Below, one piece after another: positions 21,580-34,872 of a stretch of 64,000 nt of DNA. Source of the stretch: Siphonodentalium dalli (taxonomy: Eukaryota; Mollusca; Scaphopoda; Gadilida; Siphonodentaliidae); contig CP136068.1 of NCBI GenBank assembly GCA_032622095.1, positions 56,628,025 through 56,692,024 of the forward strand. Reading direction: 5' to 3'. Every line of letters begins with the position of its first letter. Position 1 is the stretch's first letter. A program made the position numbers and the translations under genes. Under the pieces are notes generated by a model. That model worked only from the letters and a program-made list of their open reading frames with translations. It ran no database searches and was not told where the DNA came from.

Positions 21580-22013
21580 AACAGTTAATGGCGTGTGCGG
21601 TTCTCAATATTTTAAAAATATAATTCCTCATTCTAGCATAGGCCTATGGCATGAATAGGCCTACGTGCGTTATTACGCCACCTGTGGTGTATCTAGCTGC
21701 TGAGATTTTGATATTGCGTGGTGGACAGGGCGAATGCATTGTGGGGCTTTTATTTATAGAGTTGGAAATTCCGTTTATTTAAAAGTCGGAACTACGCGAC
21801 CAGTAGGCCAAGTCCAGTAAAACGGTTCGTTATAGGTGCTGGTTGTTATTGTTATTTTAACGGAATTCTGAGTTGGTCATTCGCGAAACCAATATATTTT
21901 ATATTCTATAATTAAAACCGTGGGTATATAATATATGATCCTCTTTGTGGATATTGTAGGAAGGTAAATTTAGCTAAAGCGGTGGGATATCTTGCAAGAC
22001 AACACATTTCGGT

Positions 22014-22741
22014 TTGCGCTATAACTGCTCAATGTTTTAACGTGTTACACAACGTCTGATAAAAAGAGTTCTATCTGGAAGAGTTCTATCTGGAATATTC
22101 ACACTATTTTTTCAGAGAACATGCATAGAGTAAACATAGTCCTATCGGACTATCGTAAAGTAGTTCCGTTTAATTCGGGATTAATTAACCCTCAGACTGC
22201 CGAAACTGCCGACAATAAATTCGCTTGTTCGTGTCCCCCGAAAATCAAACTTGCCTGTTTAGAGGTCCCATTTTCGTGGCTAATGGTGATAGAATCACAA
22301 TTTTCAGTCAAGTTCATGGATAAATTACATTACACTTAATCGGCTTATGTCCGCGGCCATAAACCTGCGTTTTGATAACAATTTATTTGAGACAAACTGT
22401 TGCGCGGGTATCAGTCGGCGCTTATCGGTTGAAGTTATTATGATCGTGCAGCCTGCACGTGCAACAAGTGTTCAAATACAACAGAAGAAAAAAATACTAT
22501 GTCAAATAAATAACGTGATCAATGGACAGACAAGTTTCATTTCCGTGGGACACGAAAAAGCGAATTTAATGTCGTCAGTTTCGGCAGTCTGGGGGTTTTA
22601 ATTAATCTCCTTTACGATATCCCGATAGGACTATGTTTACTCTATGTTCTCAGAAAAAAAATGGTGTGAATATTCCCGATAGAACTATTTTTATCAGACG
22701 TTTTGTAACACATTAAAACATTGAGCGGTTAGCGCAATTTT
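22014..22741. repeat. 728-bp palindromic element with ~230-bp arms
   Basis: The left arm (22014-22260) and right arm (22510-22741) are inverted copies. Shared blocks include TGCTCAATGTTTTAACGTGT, AGAGTAAACATAGTCCTATC and CAGACTGCCGAAACTG. The roughly 250-bp centre is unique. The left arm has an extra short tandem duplication (AGAGTTCTATCTGGA twice). It is probably a foldback MITE; open frames in it are by-products. Confidence 0.88.
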
Positions 22742-24500
22742 CTGGAATTTCGGACTATTTCGTCTATAAAAATACGATGAGCAACTGAAAATGTTTTTCA
22801 ACATTCTGGAAGGGGTATATATCCATGGTATATATGTTTAAAATTTCACGCATAAACTATGACAGATAACAAAGTTATAATTAGTTTTGTAGGCCCACCA
22901 TAAATCCCCTATAATAAACGCATGCCTCCGTAAGCACATGGCTTTGCTGTGGATACTTTCGTTCCCAGCATGCATCATTCTCGCTATCTGTAAAATGTCT
23001 ATGAGCAATGGCTGTGCCATGCACTCTTAGCTTTGATCCGCATTTAGAAGCATTCTGGTGTGGCGAATGAGAAACCTGCAGAAATTTATAAGCCGTAGTT
23101 CATTGTAATACTTTGAAGAATTACTTATCTTAACGGAATTCTGAGGCGGTCCATTCATGTAACAATATATTTTATATTATGATTTATATTTATGGCTAAT
23201 AATATGATCTTGGTGGCGTTACCATTTCTGACTATGGTTTTCTTGTATATACTTGCGATTTGTTTTAAGGTGTCCATAATACCCCGCTCCACTCTACATG
23301 CATGTACGCGGAATTTTCACATGAGTCAGATTACTTCCGTTGGCAATGGCAACACACGTTACAGTGTAGGCCTACGCGTAGCTGACTATCCAATTGATTG
23401 CTTATCCATACTTATCGAATCCAATATAATGTTGAGTTCCGCGTCCATTTTTTGTGTGTAAACCGAAGATAATGTGCAGCTTGCTACGCGAATACGACTC
23501 ATATTTCCAAGAATTTATGATACCAGCGCCATCTATGCTAATTGCGTATGTCTGGATGTCTGTTCCAAACTCCAGGCAGAGTTATCTCCCATCGCTCCGC
23601 TGAGGTACCACTGCCAAAATGACATTAATTGGTAAGGAATTCTTACGTGTTTTTAGTTCTTATGTTTTAGGATTAAAATTGTCTATGTCTGGCTCAGTTC
23701 ATATTGTTCTTATCAATACAGAAAGAATTACCATTATTGCAAACTTTAAAAAAAAATTGGTGGTCAAAACAAGATAGGCCTAATAGGTGACTAAATAGTA
23801 GTAAATACAGTTCCGCGACGATATGTAAAAATAGATTTATCGTCTGCAAAGTACACTCATTGTGATATATCGCAGCGATAGCGTAGAGCACAGGTATTAG
23901 GCACAATTTTTTTTTTTATTTAATCAAAATCTCGGAAAGGTAAGTATCAAGGCTGATAGTGAAAATAGGAGTTCAAAAAATCATCCTCACAAAAGCAAAT
24001 TTTGTTATCAAATTGATCTGGAATTCTAGCATTATGTGCCCAAGTAATCATCGTTGACTGGTTCAAAAACATGAATGAATTGACGTCACATCAATCGCGT
24101 GAAAAATCAAAACGACATTCCACAGTATATTCTTGCGTACTATAAACAAATAGTTCTTAGATTTTAACATTATTTGATTGCCTATCACCATGGGTGTTAG
24201 GGTATGACATATCACAAAGTAACTAATATGTATTTGTTCAGTATTTAATATAAATTATATAAAACACGCAGGTGTAAGAGATTTTGTCCATTTAATTCAA
24301 TTTCCGTTAGGCATATTCGCGTGAACTTAAAGGTTGGGATAATTTAGCAAAGCGAGGTAATCGCGTGACACAGCAACCTTTTTGCAGGTTCGGAGAATTT
24401 ATTCAAGAGCGCTAATCATCGGACACAAATTCAACAATTTTGGCATTTAAGAAACTCCTAAAATGTAATTTGTGCCGTGGATTCTGTCACACCAATGGTA
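22742..24500. other. unique AT-rich DNA, nothing recognised
   Basis: No supported gene. A short frame at 23192-23461 begins with a hydrophobic stretch (LPFLTMVFLYILAICFKV) but has no continuing exon that I can identify. Confidence 0.35.
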
Positions 24501-24680
24501 GATAAATGTGTTATATACACAATGTGTTTGTAACGATTCGTGTATCGCGACTCGGCTAGTTTTCGTAGCCATATAGCGACTCGTCGACCAAGTCACCTCG
24601 TCGCAAAATGGCCACGAAAACTAGCCTCGTCGCGATACATGAATCGATACAAACACATTGTGTATATAACACATATTTAT
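24501..24680. repeat. foldback hairpin element, ~180 bp
   Basis: The arm GATAAATGTGTTATATACAC continuing through AATGTGTTTGTAACGATTCG returns inverted at 24615-24680 (CACATTGTGTATATAACACA). Shared CGACTCGGCTAGTTTTCG-like blocks flank a centre near 24574-24614. Confidence 0.85.
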
Positions 24681-25115
24681 CATCAAACTAAATAGCCCTA
24701 TTATCAAACAGACGTTGTTTCGTGAAGTACAGCTAATTTGGGGGTGGTACTCAACATACATCGTGTTTAATAACTATTTATGTTCTTTCTTTTCGTCAGT
24801 TTTACAGATTTCTATTCCCGGGAAGCCATTTTGCAAAATTGAAAGCGAAACTAACTTGAACTTTATTAAACTAATTTTAATATCTCTTTTTTAATTGATA
24901 TCCGGCATTCTTAATGACAAAAATCATGTGGTGGATATATACTGAATACCCACTAGATAAGGAATTTGATAAAACATAGAATCATGTTAAACTGACGGGG
25001 AAAAAAGACAAAAATCGTTATTAAACTCGATGTATGTTGAGTACCACACCAAATTAGCTGTCCTTCGTGAAACAACGTCTTTTTGACAATAGGGCTATTT
25101 AGTTTGATGATTAGA
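24680..25115. repeat. inverted-repeat element, ~435 bp
   Basis: CATCAAACTAAATAGCCCTA at 24680 returns inverted as TAGGGCTATTTAGTTTGATG ending near 25112. The arms are about 90 bp and include GTACTCAACATACATCG. The spacer is 24773-25016. It abuts the preceding hairpin, so the two may be one compound element. Confidence 0.8.
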
Positions 25116-28100
25116 GTATAGATTTCGGTGAATTTGAATAATCTTGTAATAGGTAAAATGTCGCTCAAAATGGCTGGCAAAATCATTAGATAGCTTTATA
25201 CGACTGATTATGTTTATGAACAGTGAGGCAAATGTTGACACCTCTTCATAGAAGCAATGAAGTTCGCGCATCTGCTCAGGAATTAAATCACCAGATAATT
25301 CAATGATTACGGAAATTATTATGTTTAAAGTTCAAGATAATCTGGTTGCGGGAATGGTGTAGCATTAGTCGTGATATGGTATATCGACTGTAACAAAGTC
25401 AAACCACAATCAATCAATTGACAGTTTATGCTATCATTTTTGATTATGCTAAATAGTTTTCGGAGAAAGCTATACTGAGAAACGCTGGGTGGCTAATTAT
25501 TGCTTACATTTGAGCATTGTCAGAAAATTGAGACAAATGAAAAAAACTTTAGCCAAATGTTTTTTGGCCAAATTAAAAAAAACTATGGCCAAATTAAATC
25601 ATCGTTTTCTGATCGGTTCACAATTAATGACTAAAACTTCAAAACTAACAAACACAGGTAAAATACACAATAATTTTACTAATTTTGATGAACTAGAAAT
25701 ATTTTTATATATATCATTTATTAAAAATTTATTAATCTTTATGTGAAAGAGTGATTGGGGGGGGGGGGGTAACCCGGGATTGTTCTTCTTAATGTCATTA
25801 TTTTTTTGTTTTATATCAATATCTTTTTTTTAAATCATTAAATATTAATCATCCTTGCGAAAATATCTAAGTGACATCTGGAAACTAATAACTTAATATT
25901 GTTACGACATTATCAAATTACAGTCTGTCATGAAAGCATGCATATTATTTTGAATGTATCGGCATTGACGACAAATAGCCACAAAATATCTGTCGTGATT
26001 CACATTTGGCTGATTAATCTGTCTGGCCATCGACGCAGTCCTGTCTGGAATTTTGCGCGCCGGTGTAGGTAGTGATGTCATGATGTACGTCTTGATGACA
26101 TGACGCCTTTACTGGTTTCCCAAGAAGCAATCTTAAAATGACTCTGCGATCTTTCAATCGGAACTTAAAGTTTCCGTTTGTCGGCCTTGAACTTTGAGAA
26201 TATTTCATCATTTTTTTAGGCGAAAATACCGTTAGAAAATTGAAGATAATATGTAAACGGCCAGCAAGGTCGCTTGATTCCTCTTTTGGGGTAAATATTT
26301 TTAATAATTTTATGAAATATGTAAACAAAACTTTTTCATGCAATTTAACTTTTTTGTTAACCAGAGCTTTTGTTCAATTTACATTCACTTTTTGAAAATA
26401 TATTTGGCTTTAGGAGCATGATGTTCCTACATATGATGAAGTATAGCTAACAGTTGCTAGAGCAAAGTCTTTTATTTTTGCCCTGGAGCATTTTGCCCAA
26501 TTACACATTTCGAGGTGGCATTAATCAATAAAAAATGGCGACCGTTGCCAACAATAGAATTTTGGACTCCGCTGACCCTGGCTGACCCTTCAGTTATGAA
26601 TAAATTATCCTATTTTAGGTAATTTCAATTTATTTTTAGATTGGGCCGAAAAAGTCGATTAGTATATATCTCATATTCGCATACGTATACCCTAGGTCGC
26701 TTCGCTTCCGCGGCTTCGCCACGGGAGAGCGGGCGCTATAAACAATGGCAATCAGAGCCCTGCACATGTAGATTCATGTTGAAACTTAAACATTGCCCGC
26801 TTTCAATATGTTTTTGATTTCTACCGCGATCATTGATAACCGGATGAGCGCTGGTTGTTAAACAATATTAGTTTACCATCATTTAGACAGTAACATCTAT
26901 ATTTCACAAAGATCATGGACAGAGATCCAGCTATGAAAGCAAATGATGTTATGGGCATCTGCAATAGAATAAAAAAATAAGTGACAGAAGTGTATTCGCT
27001 CCTAAACCGAAATTCTCATTGCGGCATTTTTTCCTTTTCATCACCATTTATCGTTGAGTATTGAAATATACTGCCAGAGTGCAGCTAATAATTTGGTGCA
27101 AGCATACTTATTATGCCATGTGTTGTAACCACAATTGATTTAGCTCAACCCAATTTGGGATGTGCAATAGGCGAACAACTAATTCGAAGAAACTATTTCT
27201 GTGTATCTTCAAGTTTGTTCCACCGTGACCCGAGTTCTCTCTAAATATTGCTAACAATCAACAATTGTCTTTGAAATTGCTCAACCGATATCGGTCGGGA
27301 GTAATCGTCAGTGTGATATATATTTCATTTAATAGTCCAAATGGGCACACTCCGTGACTGAGAGCTGGTCTATATTCAACCAAACGTGTTCTACGAAGCG
27401 TATCCAGCAGGTTGAGTAATGACCAGTAACCAATATTTTGGCCATACTCACTTTGGGAATGGATCGTTATAGGTGGTATATTCTACGTCAATTCTTTCAA
27501 TCCAACACTGATTGCCAAGAGCTATATTCAAGAATATAAGATCATTGGGAAATCTACGTCTACCAACTGTCGCTGAATATCATTGTATTCTGGCACTTGT
27601 TCTACGCGACTTCAGAATGTATTTAAGCTGTATACATGTGAACCTAGGGTTCGCGGCAGCCGCTGTTATCGTATTGCTCACGGGAATTATATTGTTCTTC
27701 ATGCACAAAGAGGTTGTTGAATAATTCTAGTTTATGGTTCTATGGTCAATCATACCCGACATATGCTTATATCGAAACTCACAAAAGGTTCGGTGCTGTA
27801 ATCTGAATATGTGGGAGTGATAATTGAATGTGATGATATCATCATTGCATTTTACCGGTGGCCCAATGTATATTCCTTTGGTATGTCAACATTTGTATGA
27901 AGCGAATTCAAGGAGGCAGGACTTGTGTTAAAATTATACTTGGATTCGGTTCATTAAAAATTGAAACTATTGCAAAACTCACAGAATTCATTTTAAAACA
28001 TATATAAAAACTCTCGGGGGAGGTTGTGACCGGTGATCTGTATATATGTCTAACTTGTTTTCGGTAGTCATGCTGCTTTGCCATTACTCTTTATTTATAT

Positions 28101-28215
28101 TTCAGTGTAATAACATATGGAAGAGGGGTAGCACTTGTCATCCAATCACATTGTCTGTGTAAAAGTGTATATGTTATATTTCATGTGTTATAAACTTAGA
28201 CAAACAAATGTTTAA
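25116..28215. other. 3.1 kb of sparse DNA, no supported gene
   Basis: AT-rich sequence with a G run near 25758 and several short open frames. The frame at 27512-27724 ends in a hydrophobic segment (AAAAVIVLLTGIILFFM), and a minus-strand frame lies at 26014-26343. Neither has splice context or family features that I can support. Confidence 0.35.
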
Positions 28216-29010
28216 ACTTCCGTCGGGGCGATGTGACTTCGGTCGGGGCGATGTGATTTCTGTCGGAGCGATGTCACTTCGGTCGGGGTGATGTCACTTC
28301 GGTTGGGACGATGTCATTTCGGTCGTGGCCATGTTACTTCGGTGGGGACGACGTCACTTCGGTCGGGACGATGTCACTTCGTTCGTGGCGATGTGATTTC
28401 TGTCGGAGCGATGTCACTTCGTCGGGGTGATGTCACTTCGGTTGGGACGATGTCATTTCGGTCGTGGCCATGTTACTTCGGTGGGGACGACGTCACTTCG
28501 GTCGGGACGATGTCACTTCGGTCGTGGCGATGTGATTTCTGTCGGAGCGATGTCACTTCGATCGGGGTGATGTCACTTCGGTCGGGACGATGTCACTTCG
28601 GTCGTGGCGATGTCACTTCGGTGGGGACGACGTCAATTCGGTCGGGACGATGTCTCTTCGGTCGGGGTGATGTCACTTCGATTTGTGGCGAGTCACTTCG
28701 TTTGAGGCGATGGCACTTCGATCGGAACGATATCACTTCAGTCAGGACGATGTCACTTCGATCGGGGTGATGTGACTTCGATCGGGGTGATGTCACTTCT
28801 CTCGGGGCGTACCACTTCGGTCGGGGTGATGCCACTTCGGTTTCGGGCGATGCAACTTCGGTCGGGACGATGCCACTTCTGTTGGGCGATGTCACTTCGG
28901 TTTGGAGCGATTTCACTTCGATCGGAGCGATTTCGCTTCGGTCATGGCGATGTCACTTCGGTTGCATGGGGCGATGTCACTACTGTCGGGGGCGATGTCA
29001 TTTCGGTCGG
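28216..29010. repeat. 20-bp minisatellite, ~40 units
   Basis: The unit is close to CTTCGGTCGGGGCGATGTCA with variable GGGG/GGGA and TCG/TGG positions. A higher-order pattern of about 140 bp (seven units) is visible from the distinctive variant GTGATTTCTGTCGGAGCG at 28253, 28393 and 28532. The unit lacks stop codons in several frames, so long repetitive open frames occur on both strands; these are not evidence for protein. Confidence 0.95.
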
Positions 29011-29572
29011 GCGGTGCCACATGGGATTTCACTTCAAGAATGCAGAGACACTTAATCGCTGTTGATCGACTTGAGTGAATCAAGACTGTGATATGAAAAG
29101 AGTCATAATGTGAAAATAAAGAGCGGATGTAGTATAGCAATATCAATATGTAGTGGATGGTGGATAATTGTGTTTGATTGTGAAGTAGTCAATAGAGGAA
29201 TGTGTGTATTTGCTGATAAGTGTGTAGTTATTTCATGCTGTTATCGCTCATGCAGATTTAGTTAATGAATTTCCATTCAGCATACTGCATATATTCATGA
29301 AATAGCGTCCGATGAAAAGCTTATATGGCGAGGAATATATATCATGATATAAACATATCTATTGAGAGACAATAAATGTTGGTGTTGTAATCAGTAGCCA
29401 ATTTGGAATAGCTGATTTACCATCTATTCGACTGGGATGTATTGATCGAAGAACATAACGAAGCTGTATAGCATACTGAGAGAGCCAACAGCGTTACTCT
29501 GGTGCCGATCCGTTGGTGGCACGGTGTGTTCGAGCGTTTATCTCGTCGGGACGCGGTCCGTATAAGGCAAGA

Positions 29573-29803
29573 ATGACTAAACTTCGGTTAGAGATTGCAA
29601 TGTTGGTGATTTGTATCTCTGTACAAATGGCTAACGGTGGTGATATCTGTGAGGATTTGAAGGATGCTTCTTACGCTATCAAGAAAAAGGTTGTCTATAA
29701 AAATGTGACGATAGAAAACCATCGACCCAGTTGTGCAGAAGATTCCAATTTATTACATGCATCTAGAGGGACCGCTAATGGACACAGTTTGGAAGGCAAG
29801 TTA
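29573..29803 (+). CDS. possible first exon of a secreted protein
   Basis: The ATG at 29573 opens MTKLRLEIAMLVICISVQMA, a plausible signal peptide, followed by a likely cleavage region (NGG) and a polar mature part (CEDLKDASYAIKKK, NVTIENHRPSCAEDS) with two cysteines and an N-glycosylation sequon. An upstream in-frame start at 29513 would hide the signal peptide, so 29573 is preferred. The frame runs into AAG|GCAAGT near 29799, which fits the rare GC-AG donor class. The frame otherwise stops at 29806. No downstream exon was identified, because a satellite begins about 160 bp later. The family is unknown. Confidence 0.35.
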
Positions 29804-29964
29804 TAACATTTAGTAATGACCATATTATAATACAACAAATGGGACTTTCTGTATTGACCATGTTAGAATACAATAATAACTGATACAACATTAACTTTTA
29901 CCATGTCAGGATACAACAGATGAGACAGCACGGTGTCAACTTGACTGTATAATATAACTCTCCC

Positions 29965-31165
29965 TCACATTCCTTTGATTTAACACTTATGTATGCTTTA
30001 CGAGGAGATTTGTCTCCAGTTATGGTTGGTCCTGACATTCCTTTGATTTAACACCTATGTATGCTTTACGAGATTTGTCTCCAGTTATTGTTGGTCCTCA
30101 CATTCCTTTGATTTGAAACCTATGTGTGCTTTACGAGGAGATTTATCTCCAGTTATGGTTGGTCCTCACATTCCTTTGATTTAACATCTATGTATGCTTT
30201 ATGAGATTTATCTCCAGTTATGGTTGATCCTCATATTCCTTTGATCTAACACCTACGTATGCTTTATGAGATTTATCTCCAGTTATGGTTGATCCTCATA
30301 TTCCTTTGATTTAACACCTACGTATGCTTTATGAGATTTATCTCCAGTTATGGTTGGTCCTCACATTCCTTTGATTTAACACCTACGTATGCTTTATGAG
30401 ATTTATCGCCAGTTATGGTTGATCCTCATATTCCTTTGATTTAACACCTAACCTACGTATGCTTTATGAGATTTATCGCCAGTTATGGTTGGTCCTCATA
30501 TTCCTTTGATTTAACACCTACGTATGCTTTATGAGATTTATCTCCAGTTATGGTTGGTCCTCATATTCATTTGATTTAACACCTACGTATGCTTTATGAG
30601 ATTTATCTCCAGTTATGGTTGGTCCTCACATTCCTTTGATTTAACACCTACGTATGCTTTATGAGATTTATCGCCAGTTATGGTTGATCCTCATATTCCT
30701 TTGATTTAACACCTAACCTACGTATGCTTTATGAGATTTATCGCCAGTTATGGTTGGTCCTCATATTCCTTTGATTTAACACCTACGTATGCTTTATGAG
30801 ATTTATCTCCAGTTATGGTTGGTCCTCATATTCATTTGATTTAACACCTAACCTACGTATGCTTTATGAGATTTATCGCCAGTTATGGTTGGTCCTCATA
30901 TTCCTTTGATTTAACACCTACGTATGCTTTATGAGATTTATCGCCAGTTATGGTTGATCCTCATATTCCTTTGATTTAACACCTAACCTACGTATGCTTT
31001 ATGAGATTTATCGCCAGTTATGGTTGGTCCTCATATTCCTTTGATTTAACACCTACGTATGCTTTATGAGATTTATCTCCAGTTATGGTTGGTCCTCATA
31101 TTCATTTGATTTAACACCTACGTATGCTTTATTAGGAGATTTATCGCCAGTTATGGTTGGTTGTG
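29965..31165. repeat. 65/71-bp satellite, ~18 units
   Basis: The unit contains CCTTTGATTTAACACCTA, CGTATGCTTTATGAG and ATTTATCTCCAGTTATGG. A longer variant has an extra ACCTAAC. The alternation of TCTCC and TCGCC types and of long and short units shows multi-unit duplication. The first units differ more (GAGGAGATTTGTCTCC) than the rest. Four related units recur at 41848-42104. Confidence 0.95.
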
Positions 31166-31949
31166 TTTTAGCGTCGTTTATTATACTGGCTAATCGGACT
31201 TCATCTAATACCGGAAGTATGTAATCGCGAGGTGAGATAGAGTACTTTTATAAAATTATTTCAATTCCGAGAATTAGGGTCGTAAACTTAAAGTGATGTG
31301 AAACACTCCGGTAGGGTGATAAAATAGAAATGGAGAATATTATGGCTCAAAGTAGTTATTTTTACGAATATTAACCCAAATTGACAACACACACCGTCAC
31401 TCTTATATATTAATTAAATGCAATGACTCTATAGATGGCGAAATCGTTTGCATTAGTTTGTCGCCGATTGTTGCGTCCCGAATCGAGATGTAAATATTTA
31501 CAGTTGAACGTAGTTCAGACGATGTTTCTATGGAGTGGAATGGTCGATTTCTTTGAAATTTTCGGTGATGTTAGTATAATGATACATTCCCCAGGTTGGC
31601 ATAGCGTCTGAGTACTAACTTATAAGTTTATCGCGCCCGAACAAGTCCATAATATGTCTTTAAGGTGAGAAATATTTTGTCACTAAATTTGTTTCCCGGC
31701 GATTAGTTTGAACGCGATTGTCAAGAGTTCTATCACGCATATATTCTTCTTACAGCCGCAAAGGTCTGATTGTAGAAATGGCGATGGATTGTGTAACAAC
31801 TTTAAGACCTTTCAAAATAGTATTCTAACAACCGTTCGGCTTTCACCTTCTTCGAGTTATTATACCTATATATAATGCATTTATCCGTCAATAAAGGACA
31901 AATTTCCCCCAAAATACTTGACCGAATCATGTAACTATATATGCCCGAT
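31166..31949. other. non-coding DNA present only in copy A
   Basis: About 0.8 kb between the satellite and the conserved block starting ATCATTCACGAGTCATGTG. No gene is recognised. It is missing from copy B, where the satellite joins directly to the conserved block. Confidence 0.6.
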
Positions 31950-33474
31950 CATCATTCACGAGTCATGTGAGACAATATATAGGGAATATCGTGGCTATTT
32001 GGAACACGGAGTAAGTTGTCGGTGGGGGCAGAACTTTACTCGCACCCTACCCAGCGGAATATCCTATATATTCTGAACAGTTTTGTTGAAGCAAGTGAGA
32101 ATATTCAACATGCGACAATTACACGACGAGCTGTCATCTCTATTGGCAGCGAATGGATTTGCACCCCGAACACGCGAGACACGCGTACCCACAACATTTC
32201 AGTATATATTTAAAAATATATTTGAAGACTATGCCCACGAATAATGCTAACGTGGTGGTTGAGCAGTGTGACATGGGCACTGCTCTAAAAGGTTGTAGGA
32301 GCATACCTCGCTGTGTCTTTGCTGATCTTATGCATCGCCCCAGATTATTCTGAATACAAAATACAGTGCACAGCAAAAATAAACTCAAATTCTGGAAACA
32401 GTTGGTTTAAGTTGGGTTTTATTCCATTTTGAAGAGGATATATCTTCTATAACATATCCAAAATCCGCTAAAATCTGCTTTGAGCATTTCTTTAACCGAA
32501 GATGGCTTCCATGATGGCAGTTGGTATCGAACAATTCTGAATTTCTGTGGTAGCTGCACCAACTAATACCAACTTAGTAATACAATAAAATACACGCAAA
32601 CAATGTTAAGTTGTAAACCATATCGATAGAATGCCTGCCCCAAAATGACTAGCTAGTCCTATAAGAGTGAACAAGCTCTCCAATCATGCGAGGAACAATG
32701 ATTTCAGAGCATAAGGGAAACTTTTGATAATAGACGTACGAATTCTCTCTAATGTATCTCAAGAGAGTTAACGGTTAAATCTGGACTTTTATTGGAGCCC
32801 AGAAAAACAGAAAAATAACGCAGTTTTATCTCTACTGTTTACCAAGTACTAATCAGTAGTTTCACTTCTAGGTGGTTTATATCCATTATGAGGATTGTAT
32901 TCGACGACATTTGCATCGACTCTAAGAAAAAGTTCCAAATTTTATTTCACGGAGAACCTAAAACTAACATAGAACCCAGCAGTTGGATTCAACCAAATAC
33001 TCATTAACGGAGAATAATTAAAACTACAACATGCAGGTGACATAGGCCTTGAGATAAGAACTTCACAATCACGTTATAGTCTGGTCAATATAAGGTTTGA
33101 CCTAGAACAAACCTAGGACCTAGGCCTAAGTTGGTTCTATATATCTGGAACCAAATCCTAAGTTCAGTTCGTCCTTCGTATTATAGAACACACCGAATCC
33201 AAGGTGTGTGTGGGATCACGACCTGGTTTAAATGTCCTAGTCTAAAATTTAACAATCTCTCCACGCGTTTGAGGTTAAGATAACTAGAGGAAGACTAGAT
33301 CAAGTGTCATTCCTTTGAAACATCAATGCATCCATGTCTGGAATGTTTTCAATTCAAATTTAGACTCATATCATTGTATTGCTGGCATGGGTAAATATAT
33401 TGGTCATATCACAAATAAAACAAAGTATGGAACAATGACTTTATCAATATAATTCGATATTTCCTTCAGGGATC

Positions 33475-34559
33475 AGAACATCTTCGGGGTCTATTCGGTG
33501 AGCCAACATCGTGTATCAACAGTATAACGTCTTCGGGGTCTATTCGGTGAACCAACATCGTGTATCAACAGTATAACGTCTTCGGGGTCTATTCGGTGAA
33601 CCAACATCGTGTATCAACAGTATAACGTCTTCGGTGTCTATTCGGTGAGCCAACATCGTGTATCAACAGTATAACGTCTTCGGGGTCTATTCGGTGAACC
33701 AACATCGTGTATCAACAGTATAACGTCTTCGGGGTCTATTCGGTGAACCAACATCGTGTATCGACAGTATAACGTCTTCAGGGTCTATTCGGTGAGCCAA
33801 CATCGTGTATCAACAGTGTAACGTCTTCGGTGTCTATTCGGTGAACCAACATCGTGTATCAACAGTATAACGTCTTCAGGGTATATTCGGTGAACCAACA
33901 TCGTGTATCAACAGTATAACGTCTTCGGTGTCTATTCGGTGAACCAACATCGTGTATCAACAGTATAACGTCTTCGGGGTCTATTCGGTGAACCAACATC
34001 GTGTATCAACAGTATAACGTCTTCGGGGTCTATTCGGTGAACCAACATCGTGTATCAACAGTATAACGTCTTCAGGGTCTATTCGGTGAACCAACATCGT
34101 GTATCAACAGTATAACGTCTTCGGGGTCTATTCGGTGAACCAACATCGTGTATCAACAGTATAACGTCTTCGGAGTCTATTCGGTGAGCCAACATCGTGT
34201 ATCAACAGTATAACGTCTTCGGGGTCTATTCGGTGAGCCAACATCGTGTATCAACAGTATAACGTATTCGGGGTCTATTCGGTGAACCAACATCGTGTAT
34301 CAACAGTATAACGTCTTCGGGGTCTATTCGGTGAACCAACATCGTGTATCAACAGTATAACGTCTTCGGGGTCTATTCGGTGAACCAACATCGTGTATCA
34401 ACAGTATAACGTCTTCGGGGTCTATTCGGTGAGCCAACATCGTGTATCAACAGTATAACGTCTTCGGGGTCTATTCGGTGAACCAACATCGTGTATCAAC
34501 AGTATAACGTATTCGGGGTCTATTCGGTGAACCAACATCGTGTATCAACAGTATAGCGT
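33475..34559. repeat. 49-bp satellite, ~22 units (copy A)
   Basis: The unit contains ACGTCTTCGGGGTCTATTCG, GTGAACCAACATCG and TGTATCAACAGTATA. Main variants are GAGCC/GAACC and GGGGTC/GGTGTC/CAGGGTC. There are no non-repeat spacers, so it is not CRISPR-like. The copy B array (45037-46903) has about 38 units. Confidence 0.96.
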
Positions 34560-34872
34560 ATTTACGAACTAATATAACATTCAGAACCGATACATGCATG
34601 ATTTATTTTCAAAGCCAACATTTAATTTGGAACAAGCAATAACATATATACATAATATCCCATAACATATACGTCATAGCAATAACAATACATACAAATG
34701 ACATCTAACGTGGTAACTTTTTAAAAGATAGTTTTATAGATATGCTCTAAAGAAGGCTAAAATTTTCTTTCAATTAACAGTAAACAATGGACATAGGATC
34801 ACAAAGTGATATTCGTCGCAAGGACTGTTTTCACATAAAGCATATCTTAAATTGTCTGCGGAATTTGTGGTT
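34560..34872. other. conserved non-coding block of the duplication
   Basis: Present in both copies (46904-47220 in B). Its end overlaps the start of a degraded LINE C-terminus read on the minus strand. Confidence 0.5.

Noticed and set aside
27512-27724. ORF with a C-terminal hydrophobic segment
   Set aside because: No splice signals, homologue pattern or conserved context; hydrophobic stretches arise easily in AT-rich DNA.
28288-28916. Long repetitive ORFs on both strands
   Set aside because: They follow from a stop-free 20-bp minisatellite unit and exist on both strands at once.
32016-32388. Short ORFs conserved between duplication copies
   Set aside because: Conservation reflects recent duplication; the plus-strand ATG is lost in copy B and no family is recognisable.
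33475-34559. CRISPR-like direct repeats
   Set aside because: Units are contiguous 49-bp copies without unique spacers, and the context is eukaryotic.
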